Counted from the stretch's first letter, positions 41,890-52,139 are shown. The stretch is 64,000 nucleotides of DNA from Idiomarina aquatica (GCF_004362895.1 NZ_SNXI01000005.1:1-64000); one strand, 5' to 3'. Numbers and translations: made by a program. Notes: generated from the letters alone by a model not told the origin.

Positions 41890-44793
41890 ATGCGTCAGGT
41901 GTTCTTCTTTTTTACTGTTTTATCCATTGTTTTAGCGGTTACCAGTTCGCCGCGCGTTCATGCGCAATCCGATGCACAGTATAACTTACCTGACCTGGCA
42001 GACAGCAATTCGTTACAACACTATGTACGGCAGGTTTGGACGACTCGTGAAGGGTTGCCGCACAATTCAGTCAATGCCATGGTACAGGATCAAAGCGGCT
42101 ACCTGTGGCTGGGCACCTGGCAAGGCCCCACGCGCTTCAATGGCCGGGATTTTGAAATTTTTGACGATGTAAGAGTTACCGGCCTACCTGATATTGGTAT
42201 TTATACCGTCGCACTCAACCGATGCAATGGCAGTTTGTACGTGGGTGGTGCACGCGGCGGCATCAGCCGTTATGACGAAGGTAGTTGGCGCGAACTGGAG
42301 CCGGCTCCGCCCTTTATCAACCAGCTTTCAATTGATGACCAATGTAACTTATGGGTGGCGAGCAGCGAACAGGGATTGCTGTTTTATGAGAATGACGAGC
42401 GCTCGGTAGCTTTTACCACAGAGCACGGACTGCCCTCCAATGCGGTTTACCAAAGTGTCGTCGACGCTAACGACAACCTTTGGGTCGCGACCAATAAAGG
42501 ACTCGCGGTAAAAACAGCCAACAGCACACAATTTACTGTAATTGACTCAGTGCCGGGTAACTTGATCCGAGAGTTGCATCTGGGCCCTGATGACAAATTG
42601 CTGGTCGGCACAGAACAAGGTCTTTATCGACAACAATCAGATAACGACTTCGTACCTTTTATACCAGAGTTGAAAGCAAGTATCAGCACCATTCACCACA
42701 GCCCTGATGGCTACCTATGGATCGGCACCTATCGTCAGGGTGTATGGCGCTATGACGGTCGTAGGCTAGATTCACTCAACGTTGAAAACGGTTTACCAAA
42801 CAACCACGTGTTGGATATACAAAATGACCATGAGGGAAGTATCTGGGTATCTACCCACGGTGGTCTGGTTCAATTTCGTGATGCGTTATTCAACACCTAC
42901 TCTAAAGCCCATGGCTTAGCTGGCAACTACGTGAGAGCCGTTTATCAGTGGCAAGGTGCCTTGTATGTTGGTACCAGCAATGGTGTCAGTCGTATCGATG
43001 CCGAGGGCGTTCACACTGTTGGCCCTGCTACTGACATTCCTAATCAATCGGTTCTATCGCTGGCAGAGTATCAGGGCAACCTGGTTATCGGTACCTACAC
43101 TGGCGGAGCATATGTCTGGAACGGAAACACTATAGTTGAGCATTGGCACAGCGAAAACATTCTGCCGGACAATGAAGTTCGGCAAATCGCAGTGCACCCG
43201 GACATAGGAATTGTAATGGGCGGCCCCGGTGGCCTAACCCATATCCATAACGACAATATCAGCTACGTCACCCAGGTTGATGGCCTTAAAAATAACTACA
43301 CCACGGCACTATCGTTCGATCACCAGGGCCAGCTTTGGGCAGGCTCTGTCAGCGGGGTTGTTAAGATAGCCTTGCAGAATAATGGCGATCACTTTAGTTA
43401 CCAAATTGAACCGGTAGACCTGTCGACATTAAATGATGCCGAATTGGTGTTTCAAATTCAGGAGTACCAGGGGTACCTATGGTTTGCCAGCGATCGAGGG
43501 CTTATTATCTACAACGCGGATGACGATAGTTGGCGTATTTTTAATCGCGATACTGGTTTACCTTTTGATAATTATTTATCCGTCGCCTTTGATGGAGCCG
43601 CAAATCTGTGGTTGGGAACTAACCGCGGTGCACTTTTAATCCCCCATGATGCGTTTACCGCGACTTTGAGCAATCCGCAAAAGCCACTCATCTATCACCG
43701 CTATACCGAGGTCGATGGCATGAGTAACTCACAGGTCAATAGCGGTGGTCCCGCCCTGTTTAGAACCAGTGACGGGAATTTATGGTTTGCCACGGCGACC
43801 GGGGTATCTGTAATTGACCCGGGCTCGATCAGTAAACTTGCGGCAACGCCTCCGCCAACCGTTATTGCTACTGTTACCGCGGATGGCGAGACACTGAGCT
43901 ATGGCGAGCGCGTGGCAGCCGACACCCAGCGTCTTGCTTTTGATTACGCAGGGCTGGGTTACTTGATGTCAGAACAGATACGCTATCAAGTACGATTGGT
44001 CGGTTTTGATCAAGATTGGGTAAACAAAGGTCGTTTTACTACCGCAGAATACACCGCCCTGCCAGCCGATGATTATTTATTTCAGGTGCGAGCAGCCTAC
44101 CCCGGCGGAGAATGGAGTAAACCCGCGACATTTGCATTTAGCCAATCAGAACACTTCTGGCAACGACCAATGACCTGGCTATTATTAGGGCTAGGCACTC
44201 TCTTGTTGGCCGGGTTTATTGTTCGCGCTCGACTGCGTTATTTGGATCGCAGCCGACAGCGGCTTGAAGCAATGGTAAAAGAAAAAACCACGGAGTTAGA
44301 AGCTATCGCACGCCAGGATCCGTTAACAGGATTGGGCAACCGCCGCGCATTTGATGAGCGTTTAAAACTCGAAGTTAAACGCAGTGCCCGTTCTGGTGGC
44401 TTACTATCCTTAGCCATTATCGACGTAGATTATTTTAAACAGGTTAACGACGAGTTTTTACATACCATTGGTGACCAGGTACTGATAGAGCTTGCCAGAC
44501 GCTTGCGGCGAATACTTCGGGATATTGACTACGCTGCCCGCTGGGGTGGAGAAGAGTTTGCCGTGCTGCTGCCCGATACAGGCTTAGAACAAGCCTATGA
44601 TGCAGCAGAGCGAATACGACTGGCGATAGAACGCCATGATTTTTCACACTTAATCGGTGATAAGCAATTAACTGTCAGTATTGGCGTTGCAAGTAATCAA
44701 CACTATCCCGATCACAGCAGTCTGCTTGTTGCTGCCGATAAAGCGCTTTACGAGGCCAAGAATAAAGGCCGAAACCGAACCGAGAAGAAATAA
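41890..44793 (+). CDS. Two-component-regulator-propeller diguanylate cyclase
   Basis: About 967 residues. The signal peptide (MRQVFFFFTVLSIVLAVTS, cleavage near VHAQ) supports the ATG at 41890 over a GTG three codons earlier. A periplasmic beta-propeller of Reg_prop repeats (GYLWLGTWQGPTRFNG and similar) covers about residues 30-660, followed by a Y_Y_Y domain, a membrane helix (about 765-785) and a cytoplasmic GGDEF domain. RWGGEEFAVLLP and the inhibitory site RDID are intact. It likely senses a periplasmic signal, often a glycan fragment in this family, and makes cyclic di-GMP. Confidence 0.92.
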   Translation: MRQVFFFFTVLSIVLAVTSSPRVHAQSDAQYNLPDLADSNSLQHYVRQVWTTREGLPHNSVNAMVQDQSGYLWLGTWQGPTRFNGRDFEIFDDVRVTGLPDIGIYTVALNRCNGSLYVGGARGGISRYDEGSWRELEPAPPFINQLSIDDQCNLWVASSEQGLLFYENDERSVAFTTEHGLPSNAVYQSVVDANDNLWVATNKGLAVKTANSTQFTVIDSVPGNLIRELHLGPDDKLLVGTEQGLYRQQSDNDFVPFIPELKASISTIHHSPDGYLWIGTYRQGVWRYDGRRLDSLNVENGLPNNHVLDIQNDHEGSIWVSTHGGLVQFRDALFNTYSKAHGLAGNYVRAVYQWQGALYVGTSNGVSRIDAEGVHTVGPATDIPNQSVLSLAEYQGNLVIGTYTGGAYVWNGNTIVEHWHSENILPDNEVRQIAVHPDIGIVMGGPGGLTHIHNDNISYVTQVDGLKNNYTTALSFDHQGQLWAGSVSGVVKIALQNNGDHFSYQIEPVDLSTLNDAELVFQIQEYQGYLWFASDRGLIIYNADDDSWRIFNRDTGLPFDNYLSVAFDGAANLWLGTNRGALLIPHDAFTATLSNPQKPLIYHRYTEVDGMSNSQVNSGGPALFRTSDGNLWFATATGVSVIDPGSISKLAATPPPTVIATVTADGETLSYGERVAADTQRLAFDYAGLGYLMSEQIRYQVRLVGFDQDWVNKGRFTTAEYTALPADDYLFQVRAAYPGGEWSKPATFAFSQSEHFWQRPMTWLLLGLGTLLLAGFIVRARLRYLDRSRQRLEAMVKEKTTELEAIARQDPLTGLGNRRAFDERLKLEVKRSARSGGLLSLAIIDVDYFKQVNDEFLHTIGDQVLIELARRLRRILRDIDYAARWGGEEFAVLLPDTGLEQAYDAAERIRLAIERHDFSHLIGDKQLTVSIGVASNQHYPDHSSLLVAADKALYEAKNKGRNRTEKK

Positions 44794-44853
44794 AAGCGCG
44801 GTACCTCTGGCCACCTGGAGCAGCAAGTACAGCGCCGGATTATGTAACGAGAT

Positions 44854-46227
44854 TCATAGTAAATGTTCTACCGGCAGGCGCGCTGTAAGCCACACCATCA
44901 AACGGCGCGCCACACCAGCTTTGGGTTCGCGGTAGTAACGCCTGGCCGGCACACAGCTTTTATCCAGCCAGTAAAGTTTATAAAAGCGGTTGAGCCGTGG
45001 TTGAAAGGTTTTAAACGGCAACTCATTGGCAAACATAGCATTGATTTGTTTGGCTATAGTTGCCGAGGCAATTACCAGTCCGGCCTCGGTGTTTATCTGC
45101 GCCGAGCGTGGGTCGAAATTGAACGAACCGACAAACACCTGGCGTTCATCGACAGTGATAGTTTTTGCATGCAAACTGGTCGCTGAGCGGCGAAAATAGG
45201 GCAGGACTTTCTTCTGCTCCTGTGTATCTTCCAACCGCCGTAACTCATAGAGTTTTATGCCTGCCATTAATAAACGCCGACGACTGCGTTGATAACCGGC
45301 ATGTACCGCCGGCACATCGGTAGCAGCCAGTGAGTTGGTCAATACCTGAATATCAACGCCCTGCTCGCTCAACTGCTCAAGCTCCTTCACGCCGTTGGAA
45401 GTAGGAACAAAATAAGGAGATACCATGCGCAGTTGCTGTTTTGCCTGACCCAAAACGCGTGTCATCTGTTGTGTGACCAAACGTAACGGTTTGCGGTCGA
45501 TACTGGCCTTCAGCGGGTCGTCACTAACCCAGTTAGCTTGCGCCTCAATCCATTGACGTTGCGTCAAATTGGTACTCAAGGGGTCGTTTAGTACATAATC
45601 TCGCAATTGTTGTACTTGTATCTGTTGCTGATGGCGTTGCCAACGTTGCAGAAAGGCTTCGGTCGGACTGCGACCGGGAATATTTGCAATATCAACCGCC
45701 AGGTCGCAACCCCAGTAACTTGCCCAGTCTTGCTGTATTTGCCTTACGACGTCGCCCTGCACGAGTACATCTAAATCCGAAAATAACTCGCCCGCATGCA
45801 CACCAAAGTACTCATCACCGACATTGCGGCCGCCGACAATTGCCATGCTGTTATCGATAACCATCGCTTTGTTATGCATGCGTCGGTTAACCCGTTTAAA
45901 ATCGAGAAAGTAATTGAGCCAACGTAACCGTCGGTGGCGTAACGGGTTAAAAAGCTTAACCGCAAAATTGGGTAAACGCTGCAAATCACGAAGCAGCCGC
46001 TCGACGGCACTACTATGAAAATCATCCAGCAATAAGCTGACCTTCACGCCACGGCGACTTGCTTTGACCAATTCATTCAGCAACGTAAGCCCGCTTAAAT
46101 CATCGCGCCACAAGTAGTATTGCAGATTAATACTCTGCTGCGCCTGTCGGCACAACCGTATCCGCTCAAGTAAGCTTTCATGCGCTGTCTCCAGCAGTAA
46201 AAATTGCGCCGCCAGCATTTTCGTCAT
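44854..46227 (-). CDS. Phospholipase D-family protein, cardiolipin synthase-like
   Basis: A 457-residue protein with two HKD motifs: MHNKAMVIDNSMAIVGGRN (about residue 117) and LHAKTITVDERQVFVGSFN (about residue 350). This is the arrangement of ClsC/YmdC-type cardiolipin synthases. It lacks a strong N-terminal membrane helix. Its ATG overlaps the stop of the VWA gene (ATGA), so it is the last gene of a four-gene coupled set. It may make or remodel phospholipids; phosphatidyl transfer is the family function, not shown here. Confidence 0.85.
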   Translation of the reverse strand: MTKMLAAQFLLLETAHESLLERIRLCRQAQQSINLQYYLWRDDLSGLTLLNELVKASRRGVKVSLLLDDFHSSAVERLLRDLQRLPNFAVKLFNPLRHRRLRWLNYFLDFKRVNRRMHNKAMVIDNSMAIVGGRNVGDEYFGVHAGELFSDLDVLVQGDVVRQIQQDWASYWGCDLAVDIANIPGRSPTEAFLQRWQRHQQQIQVQQLRDYVLNDPLSTNLTQRQWIEAQANWVSDDPLKASIDRKPLRLVTQQMTRVLGQAKQQLRMVSPYFVPTSNGVKELEQLSEQGVDIQVLTNSLAATDVPAVHAGYQRSRRRLLMAGIKLYELRRLEDTQEQKKVLPYFRRSATSLHAKTITVDERQVFVGSFNFDPRSAQINTEAGLVIASATIAKQINAMFANELPFKTFQPRLNRFYKLYWLDKSCVPARRYYREPKAGVARRLMVWLTARLPVEHLL

Positions 46228-47393
46228 TTGATTAACTCGGTCGCACGTTGCAAACCCGCCAGGGTAAGCGGTTGCATTCGTCCCTGCATGATTTCATGAA
46301 GCATTTGAATTGAAGGATAATAGCGCCAATGTGACGACGGCTGCGGATTAAGCCAGACGGCGTTAGCGAACTTCTTCAGCAGACGTCGCAACCATACTTC
46401 GCCGGGCTCCTCGTTCCAATGTTCAACACTTCCGCCCGGATAAGCAATCTCGTATGGGCCCATGGTAGCATCACCGACCAACACCAGTTTGTAATCCTCG
46501 CCGTAGGTTTGGATAACTTGTTCAGTCGGCACTTGTTCACTACGGCGCCGGCGATTAGTCCGCCATAAGCCCTCATAGGGGCAATTATGAAAATAAAACA
46601 GTTCAAGATGCCTGAACTCATTTTTAAGTGCAGTAAACAGTTGTTCTACCTGGTAAACGTGGTCATCCATCGAACCGCCGACATCAATTAGTAGCAATAA
46701 TTTAATCGCATTGTGCCGCTCAGCCTGCCATTGCAGATCCAGCAGCCCACCCTGACGAGCTGTAGCCGTCAATGTCGCATCAATATCAAGTTCGGTTGGC
46801 GCGCCAGTGCGGGCAAACTGCCGTAAATTACGCAACGCAATTTGGAAGCCGCGCTGCTCAAGTTGCGCCTCGTCATCAAGATCGCTGAATTCACGTTTGT
46901 CCCATACTTTTGCCGCGCTACGATTACGGTTACCCTGCTGCCCGACTCGAATACCGCCCGGGTGATAGCCATAAGCTCCAAACGGTGAGGTTCCGCCTGT
47001 GCCAATCCATTTAGAGCCCCCCTGATGGCGCTCCTGCTGCTCTTGTAAGCGCTCCTGAAATGTTTTTAATAACTCATCGAGCGACCCGAGTTGCTTAATT
47101 TTTTCTTTGTCCTCAGCCGAAAACTCACGTTTTAGTGCATCTTCGAGCCACTCTTTGGGTATACTTTCTGCGATATCCGTATTTTTAACGCGCTCAACAT
47201 AAGCCGCAAAGGCACGATCAAAACGATCGTAAAAACGCTCGTCTTTAACCAGTATCATGCGACTCATATGGTAAAACTGATCAACATCGGCAAAAATCAC
47301 GCGTTGCTCAAGTGCCTGCAATAAATCGAGCCACTCGGTGATCGTTGTTTTTACCCCTGCTCCACGCAGCAGCTGAAAAAACTCAATTAACAC
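46224..47393 (-). CDS. VWA-domain protein, CoxE-like
   Basis: A 389-residue soluble protein that starts at GTG within the end of the MoxR gene (11-base overlap). The C-terminal half is a von Willebrand A domain with the metal site LLLIDVGGSMDDHV and later LVLVGDATMGPYEIAYPGG. The N-terminal half is helical and charged with a glycine-rich linker (GTGGTSPFGAYGYHPGG). Such proteins partner with MoxR ATPases as chaperone or insertase-like complexes. The target here is unknown, and the adjacent kinase and PLD genes are suggestive. Confidence 0.85.
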   Translation of the reverse strand: MLIEFFQLLRGAGVKTTITEWLDLLQALEQRVIFADVDQFYHMSRMILVKDERFYDRFDRAFAAYVERVKNTDIAESIPKEWLEDALKREFSAEDKEKIKQLGSLDELLKTFQERLQEQQERHQGGSKWIGTGGTSPFGAYGYHPGGIRVGQQGNRNRSAAKVWDKREFSDLDDEAQLEQRGFQIALRNLRQFARTGAPTELDIDATLTATARQGGLLDLQWQAERHNAIKLLLLIDVGGSMDDHVYQVEQLFTALKNEFRHLELFYFHNCPYEGLWRTNRRRRSEQVPTEQVIQTYGEDYKLVLVGDATMGPYEIAYPGGSVEHWNEEPGEVWLRRLLKKFANAVWLNPQPSSHWRYYPSIQMLHEIMQGRMQPLTLAGLQRATELIK

Positions 47394-48213
47394 GACGCAG
47401 CCGTTCGATTAACTCAACATCCTGCTCGTGTTTTAATAACGCGCCGGTTAACGGCATGGCACTTTGTCGTTGTCGAGACTCAGCCAGTTGTTGTGCGCTG
47501 ATATCTTCAGCAAGTAACAACCGCAACCAATCCAGCAGTTCTGATGTTGATGGTTTTTTCTTTAAACCCGGCGTGTGTCGCAGTTCAAAAAACATTCCCA
47601 GCGCTTCATTCAATAACTTTTGCTGTAGGTCGGGAAAATGCACCTGCGCAATTTGCGCCAGCGTGTCCTCGTCGGGGAACTGAATAAAATGGAAAAAACA
47701 ACGCCGTAAAAATGCGTCCGGTAAGGCTTTTTCATTGTTTGACGTTATCAACACGATAGGACGTTGCTTTGCCTCGATATGCTCACCCGTCTCGTAAACG
47801 TGAAAAGCCATTTGGTCGAGTTCATGTAATAAGTCATTCGGAAACTCAATATCGGCTTTGTCAATTTCGTCGATGAGTAGCACCGGTCGCTGTTCGGCGG
47901 TGAACGCCTGCCACAGTTTGCCCGGACGAATATAGTTGCTGATATCATGCACCTTATCGCTGCCAAGTTGACTGTCGCGTAGCCGTGAAACCGCATCATA
48001 TTCGTACAATCCCTGTTGAGCCTTAGTGGTCGACTTTATCGACCACTGAATAAGATTGGTGCCTAATGACGTTGCCAGTTCCTGCGCCAGCCGGGTTTTG
48101 CCGGTTCCCGGTTCGCCTTTTAACAATAGCGGTTTTTGTAAGGTTACAGCCGCATTGACTGCGCTGGCTAACTGCTCAGAAACGATATAGCTATCGGTGC
48201 TACGAAATGCCAT
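47383..48213 (-). CDS. MoxR-family AAA+ ATPase
   Basis: A 276-residue protein with Walker A GEPGTGKTRLAQ (about residue 37), Walker B LLIDEIDKADIEF (about residue 110) and sensor-1 LITSNNEKALPDAFLRRC, typical of MoxR ATPases that work with VWA proteins. It overlaps the kinase gene upstream by 14 bases and the VWA gene downstream by 11, so translation is tightly linked. The role is probably ATP-driven maturation of a metal- or cofactor-containing partner (inference from the family). Confidence 0.9.
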   Translation of the reverse strand: MAFRSTDSYIVSEQLASAVNAAVTLQKPLLLKGEPGTGKTRLAQELATSLGTNLIQWSIKSTTKAQQGLYEYDAVSRLRDSQLGSDKVHDISNYIRPGKLWQAFTAEQRPVLLIDEIDKADIEFPNDLLHELDQMAFHVYETGEHIEAKQRPIVLITSNNEKALPDAFLRRCFFHFIQFPDEDTLAQIAQVHFPDLQQKLLNEALGMFFELRHTPGLKKKPSTSELLDWLRLLLAEDISAQQLAESRQRQSAMPLTGALLKHEQDVELIERLRRVN

Positions 48214-50167
48214 GTTGAGTCCTGTTTTTGGTGATACTAATGCGCGTTAGTACACGCGCGAGATCTTCTTTCACAAAAGGTTTCGTTACATAGTCGTCCA
48301 TCCCCGAGTGCAGCGCCTGGGTGCGTGTTTCCGGGAATGCATTCGCGGTTAAGGCAAAAATATGCGGTTGTTTAACATCCGTTAATTGGCGTATTTTTCT
48401 GGTCGTTTCCATGCCATCCATCACCGGCATGTGCAAATCCATAAAAATGGCGTCGTAGGCAGTCTGCCCTAATCGCTCAATCGCCATTGCACCACTGGTC
48501 ACCGCATCAACTTGCTGTCCCAGTGTTCGCAACATCTCACAAACAATCATTTGATTAATGGTATTGTCATCAACCACTAAAATAGCAAACTTTTCTATCT
48601 CTGGTAGCGGCAGTTCTGACAGCTCCTGCTCATTAGGCGCCGCACCAAGGTGCACACTCATTGGCAGGCATACGGTAAAACAAGATCCCTCGCCTGGTTC
48701 GCTGTCTACCTGAATTGTTCCGCTTAGTAACTGCACCAGATTACGCACAATAGCCAAACCCAGACCGCTGCCTTGTTGCGATCGGGTTAAGCCATCGTCC
48801 TCTTGTTCAAACAGCTGCCAGATCCGCTGGGTATCGCGAATACCAGCACCGCTATCGATAACGCTAATTTCCAGCTCGCCCCGCCGCTGAGTTTCCGGTA
48901 GCCAACGTGCCCGCAAACAAATTTGGCCCTGTTCGGTAAACTTAATCGCGTTGCTAACCAGGTTACTAATAATTTGAATAATCCGGGTATGATCCATGAT
49001 GGTTTGCTTGGGTAACTGATCACTGATATCCAGCTTAAATTGCAAACCTTTCTCGCTAACTCGTTGCTCAAATAACGAAGCCACGTGCTGCAAAATCCGT
49101 TCAACGCTGTGGGTTCCGAGCTTAATTTTTAATTGCCCTTCCTCTGCCCGGGTTAAATCTAATAAGTCGTTGAGCGTATTTAACAGGTAGTCTCCGCTGT
49201 TTTTTATGGTCTTTAATAATCGCTTCTGATAATCCGTAACCTGTGTATTTTCCAGTACTGACGCTAAGCCGAGAATACCATGCAGCGGTGTTCGAACCTC
49301 GTGAGACATATTGGCCAAAAATACGTTTTTTGCATGCGCTACGCGACGCGCATCGATCTCGGCTTGTTTTTGCTCAGTAACATCAGTCACAGTGCCCGCG
49401 TAACGTGTCGCCCGCCCCTGATTGTCACGTTCGATAATTCGGCCACGATCCAGTACATAAACCCAACGGCCGGAGCGGTGCAATATACGATGCTCACTCT
49501 CGTAAAACGGCGTAATACCATCTAAGTGGTCTTTAATGGCACGCCATACACGGTCATAGTCATCGGGGTGCAGGCGGCTTGACCAGGTTTCCACCTGTTT
49601 CTCTAGCTCATCGGGTTCATAACCGAACATTTTTGCCCAACGCTCGTTAAATCGCGTTTCATTGGTCTGTGGATTCCACTCCCAGGTACCCAGCCGTGTT
49701 GCATCGAGTAGTAACGACAAGCGGTTGCGTTCTGTTTCGAGCTTTAATTCCAGCGCCTTGCGCTCGGTAATATCAATTAAATAGCCAAACAGAACGTTAA
49801 CGCCCTTCTGCTCGTCACGTTTAACCACTGTGGTATCGGTTACCCACACATAATGCCCGTCTCGATGACGTATACGGTAGTCCTGATGAGTAAGGCGATA
49901 ATCGGTTTTTCCTGACTTCAGCAATTCGACTTCGTCATTAACGCGCGCTAAATCATCCTCGTGGATAAGGTATTTAAATTGCACCTCGCGGTTAAGAAAC
50001 TGCGCCTTGCTGTAGCCAAATACGGTGGCAACGTTATCCGAAACATAACGTACCGGCCATAGCTCGGTATCTTCCCAGACAAACAGCGTCAACCCCGTAC
50101 CAGCATTGATCAGCTGTTCAAGGTTTTGATTAGTAACGGGTTCAGGCTGGCCTACTGATTTACTCAT
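48200..50167 (-). CDS. Hybrid sensor histidine kinase (PAS-PAS-HisKA-HATPase-REC)
   Basis: A 655-residue protein without membrane segments. Two PAS/PAC sensor domains (about 15-140 and 145-275) precede the dimerisation domain with the phosphorylated histidine in MSHEVRTPLHG (about residue 287). The ATPase domain follows (NAIKFTEQG; GSGLGLAIV), then a C-terminal receiver with the phospho-aspartate in FMDLHMPVMDG (about residue 575). There is no output domain or adjacent response regulator. It is the first gene of an overlapping set with MoxR, VWA and PLD genes, so it may control them post-translationally. Confidence 0.93.
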   Translation of the reverse strand: MSKSVGQPEPVTNQNLEQLINAGTGLTLFVWEDTELWPVRYVSDNVATVFGYSKAQFLNREVQFKYLIHEDDLARVNDEVELLKSGKTDYRLTHQDYRIRHRDGHYVWVTDTTVVKRDEQKGVNVLFGYLIDITERKALELKLETERNRLSLLLDATRLGTWEWNPQTNETRFNERWAKMFGYEPDELEKQVETWSSRLHPDDYDRVWRAIKDHLDGITPFYESEHRILHRSGRWVYVLDRGRIIERDNQGRATRYAGTVTDVTEQKQAEIDARRVAHAKNVFLANMSHEVRTPLHGILGLASVLENTQVTDYQKRLLKTIKNSGDYLLNTLNDLLDLTRAEEGQLKIKLGTHSVERILQHVASLFEQRVSEKGLQFKLDISDQLPKQTIMDHTRIIQIISNLVSNAIKFTEQGQICLRARWLPETQRRGELEISVIDSGAGIRDTQRIWQLFEQEDDGLTRSQQGSGLGLAIVRNLVQLLSGTIQVDSEPGEGSCFTVCLPMSVHLGAAPNEQELSELPLPEIEKFAILVVDDNTINQMIVCEMLRTLGQQVDAVTSGAMAIERLGQTAYDAIFMDLHMPVMDGMETTRKIRQLTDVKQPHIFALTANAFPETRTQALHSGMDDYVTKPFVKEDLARVLTRISITKNRTQHGIS

Positions 50168-50258
50168 GGCTGATATGTTGCTTTACTCAACAACTGCGCT
50201 AAGGGTACACTGAGATTAACAATAAAAATAACGAACATACAGTTTACGATAAAAATTC

Positions 50259-50726
50259 ATGGCAACGGACGTCAATCAGTGGCAAACACAGCTTCTAGAA
50301 CAAGTCGATAAGCTCATCGCTGTCGCACGTCAGCAGCTGGTGCAACAACAACCGCGCGATGTTAAAGTGCGGGGGCCCGAGTATTGGCAGCGTTATGCCA
50401 AACATCATTATGTAAAAGCTGCCGAACTGATTAAACACTCCCCTTTTGACGCCGCTAAACACTTTCGTCGTGCGGCTTTGCTGGGTCACGGTAAGGCGAT
50501 GCTCTATCTCGGCCAATTGTTTTTACAGGGTGAACACTTACCGGCAAGTCCTTTTCACGCATGTTGTTGGCTAACGTTAGCCGAAAAAGCAGGACAGCCG
50601 ACAGCCTCTAAACTGCTCGAGCAATTAACCCCGCGCCTGACCGCACATGAAATCAATCTTGCCCGACGCCTAGCTGCCGAACGCTTCGAACAACTCTGCG
50701 ACGCCAGCTTTACTCATAGCAACTAA
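50259..50726 (+). CDS. Sel1-like repeat protein
   Basis: A 155-residue soluble protein. The segment from about residue 50 to 110 (AAKHFRRAALLGHGKAMLYLGQLFLQGEH, then PFHACCWLTLAEKAGQPTA) fits tandem Sel1-like helical repeats used for protein interactions. The N-terminus is helical. It is divergent from the hybrid kinase gene. No enzyme motif is visible. Confidence 0.65.
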   Translation: MATDVNQWQTQLLEQVDKLIAVARQQLVQQQPRDVKVRGPEYWQRYAKHHYVKAAELIKHSPFDAAKHFRRAALLGHGKAMLYLGQLFLQGEHLPASPFHACCWLTLAEKAGQPTASKLLEQLTPRLTAHEINLARRLAAERFEQLCDASFTHSN

Positions 50727-50734
50727 ATCCAAGG

Positions 50735-51802
50735 CTACTGCCACAATTGTAAGCGCTGTTTGATTTTGCCACTGGCAATCAGTTCGGCAAGTTCTTCACC
50801 CAACGCCTGCCCTGCCGCTATTGCTTTGCGCCAATAGTCAATACGCTCCGCCACCGGCAGTTTCTGAAAATCTGTACGATCCGGTATTTTGCCGTAAGGC
50901 AGTGACCGTACAAACTCATCCGTGGGAGATATAAAAACAACGTTTGGCCACTGCTTGCCGCTGGTGCGACGTTTTTTTAGACGCTTATCAAACCACCCCG
51001 GGATCGCCTCGGAATGAAAGTGCGGATAAAGCACCAAGCCGTTAACCCGCGACAAGTCGAGGTCAAAATGATAGTCGGTAATACCGCCATCACGATACAT
51101 ACCCGCAGGCGCTCCCGGTATATCCTTAACGCCCTCTAACACTAAAGGAATCGAACCCGTTGCCAATAAAGCCGGGGCAAAATTTTGCTGACTCAGCGAC
51201 ACAAAACGTGTAGGTAAATCATCCCAGTGCTTACAAAAATCGAGATCCGACTGGGGATGATGAAACATCACTCGTTCGTAATATCGACCCAGCGCGCGCC
51301 GATTAACCGAGTTAGCCAACGCTGATGATAATAATCCCCATAGTTGTCGACGACCTTCTGAGGCCGTACTCCGTAAACAGCGAGCGACAATAAAGTGATG
51401 CTGTACGTTAGTCTGGTTAAGGATCGAAGTCACCGCATGGTCAGGGACGTATTCCGCCAACAGCTTTTTGGCCTCGGCAGTAATTTCCGCGCGATCAGGG
51501 TTTTCACTATAGGTCTGGGTGCTATACAAGCGCGCAAACAATTCGCTGGCAGCTACCGGATCAGGCTGTCCCAACGCCGCAAAACGCCAAGCGCCCGCCG
51601 ACGTCCCCAGGGTCTTTAACGGTTGCTCCTTGCCGGCAAAAAAATCGCCAAATAAAAACCGATCTAATCCCTGCAATATAAACCACTTCGGCCCACCCGA
51701 CGCGCCTAATAATAAGTCTACATCGTTGGCCTGCAGACCCTGCTGCTTGATATGTTCGTAGGCGCTTGCGCCAGCTCGTATACTTAACAATGGCGTGCTC
51801 AT
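50735..51802 (-). CDS. Patatin-like phospholipase
   Basis: A 355-residue protein with the patatin catalytic dyad: the oxyanion/GxSxG region LLLGASGGPKWF then LGTSAGAW (about residue 68) and the aspartate in YRDGGITD (about residue 215). It should be a serine lipase acting on acyl lipids. No signal peptide or membrane segment is clear. It precedes the DUF3392 gene's neighbour region on the same strand, and that gene ends 14 bases before it starts. Confidence 0.87.
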   Translation of the reverse strand: MSTPLLSIRAGASAYEHIKQQGLQANDVDLLLGASGGPKWFILQGLDRFLFGDFFAGKEQPLKTLGTSAGAWRFAALGQPDPVAASELFARLYSTQTYSENPDRAEITAEAKKLLAEYVPDHAVTSILNQTNVQHHFIVARCLRSTASEGRRQLWGLLSSALANSVNRRALGRYYERVMFHHPQSDLDFCKHWDDLPTRFVSLSQQNFAPALLATGSIPLVLEGVKDIPGAPAGMYRDGGITDYHFDLDLSRVNGLVLYPHFHSEAIPGWFDKRLKKRRTSGKQWPNVVFISPTDEFVRSLPYGKIPDRTDFQKLPVAERIDYWRKAIAAGQALGEELAELIASGKIKQRLQLWQ

Positions 51803-51815
51803 AACATCCTGTCTT

Positions 51816-52139
51816 TTATAATTGTTTTTTACGTTCGGCTAAAACACCAAGTAGTAATAAAATGGCGAGCGTTGCAGGTGCAGTTAAATGCAAGGGAATA
51901 CCGTGCAACCATGACGACAACAGTGGTGTAAACCAAATCAATAAATAGCCATAGCCAAAGGCACAAACCAACACAAAGATAGCCGCACGAAACACAAAAT
52001 GTAACCCTGAGATTTGCCGGCGAATCACCTGATTGACTTCGTTGCCATAGATAACCAGTAAGGTCGCGACAATCATGGTGGCGATTTGGTATAAATGAGG
52101 CCGAACCATTAGGCCTAGCTCGTTTAATAACTGCAACAC
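51816..52139 (-). CDS. DUF3392 family membrane protein
   Basis: A 107-residue protein starting at GTG with AGGAT upstream. Three hydrophobic helices and the segment YGNEVNQVIRRQI and LLIWFTPLLSSWLHG match the DUF3392 family of gammaproteobacterial inner-membrane proteins of unknown function. It ends 14 bases before the patatin gene and is probably co-transcribed with it. Confidence 0.8.
   Translation of the reverse strand: MLQLLNELGLMVRPHLYQIATMIVATLLVIYGNEVNQVIRRQISGLHFVFRAAIFVLVCAFGYGYLLIWFTPLLSSWLHGIPLHLTAPATLAILLLLGVLAERKKQL

Noticed and set aside
44794-44853. Convergent gap that might hold a terminator
   Set aside because: No stem of more than a few bases followed by a U-run is visible.
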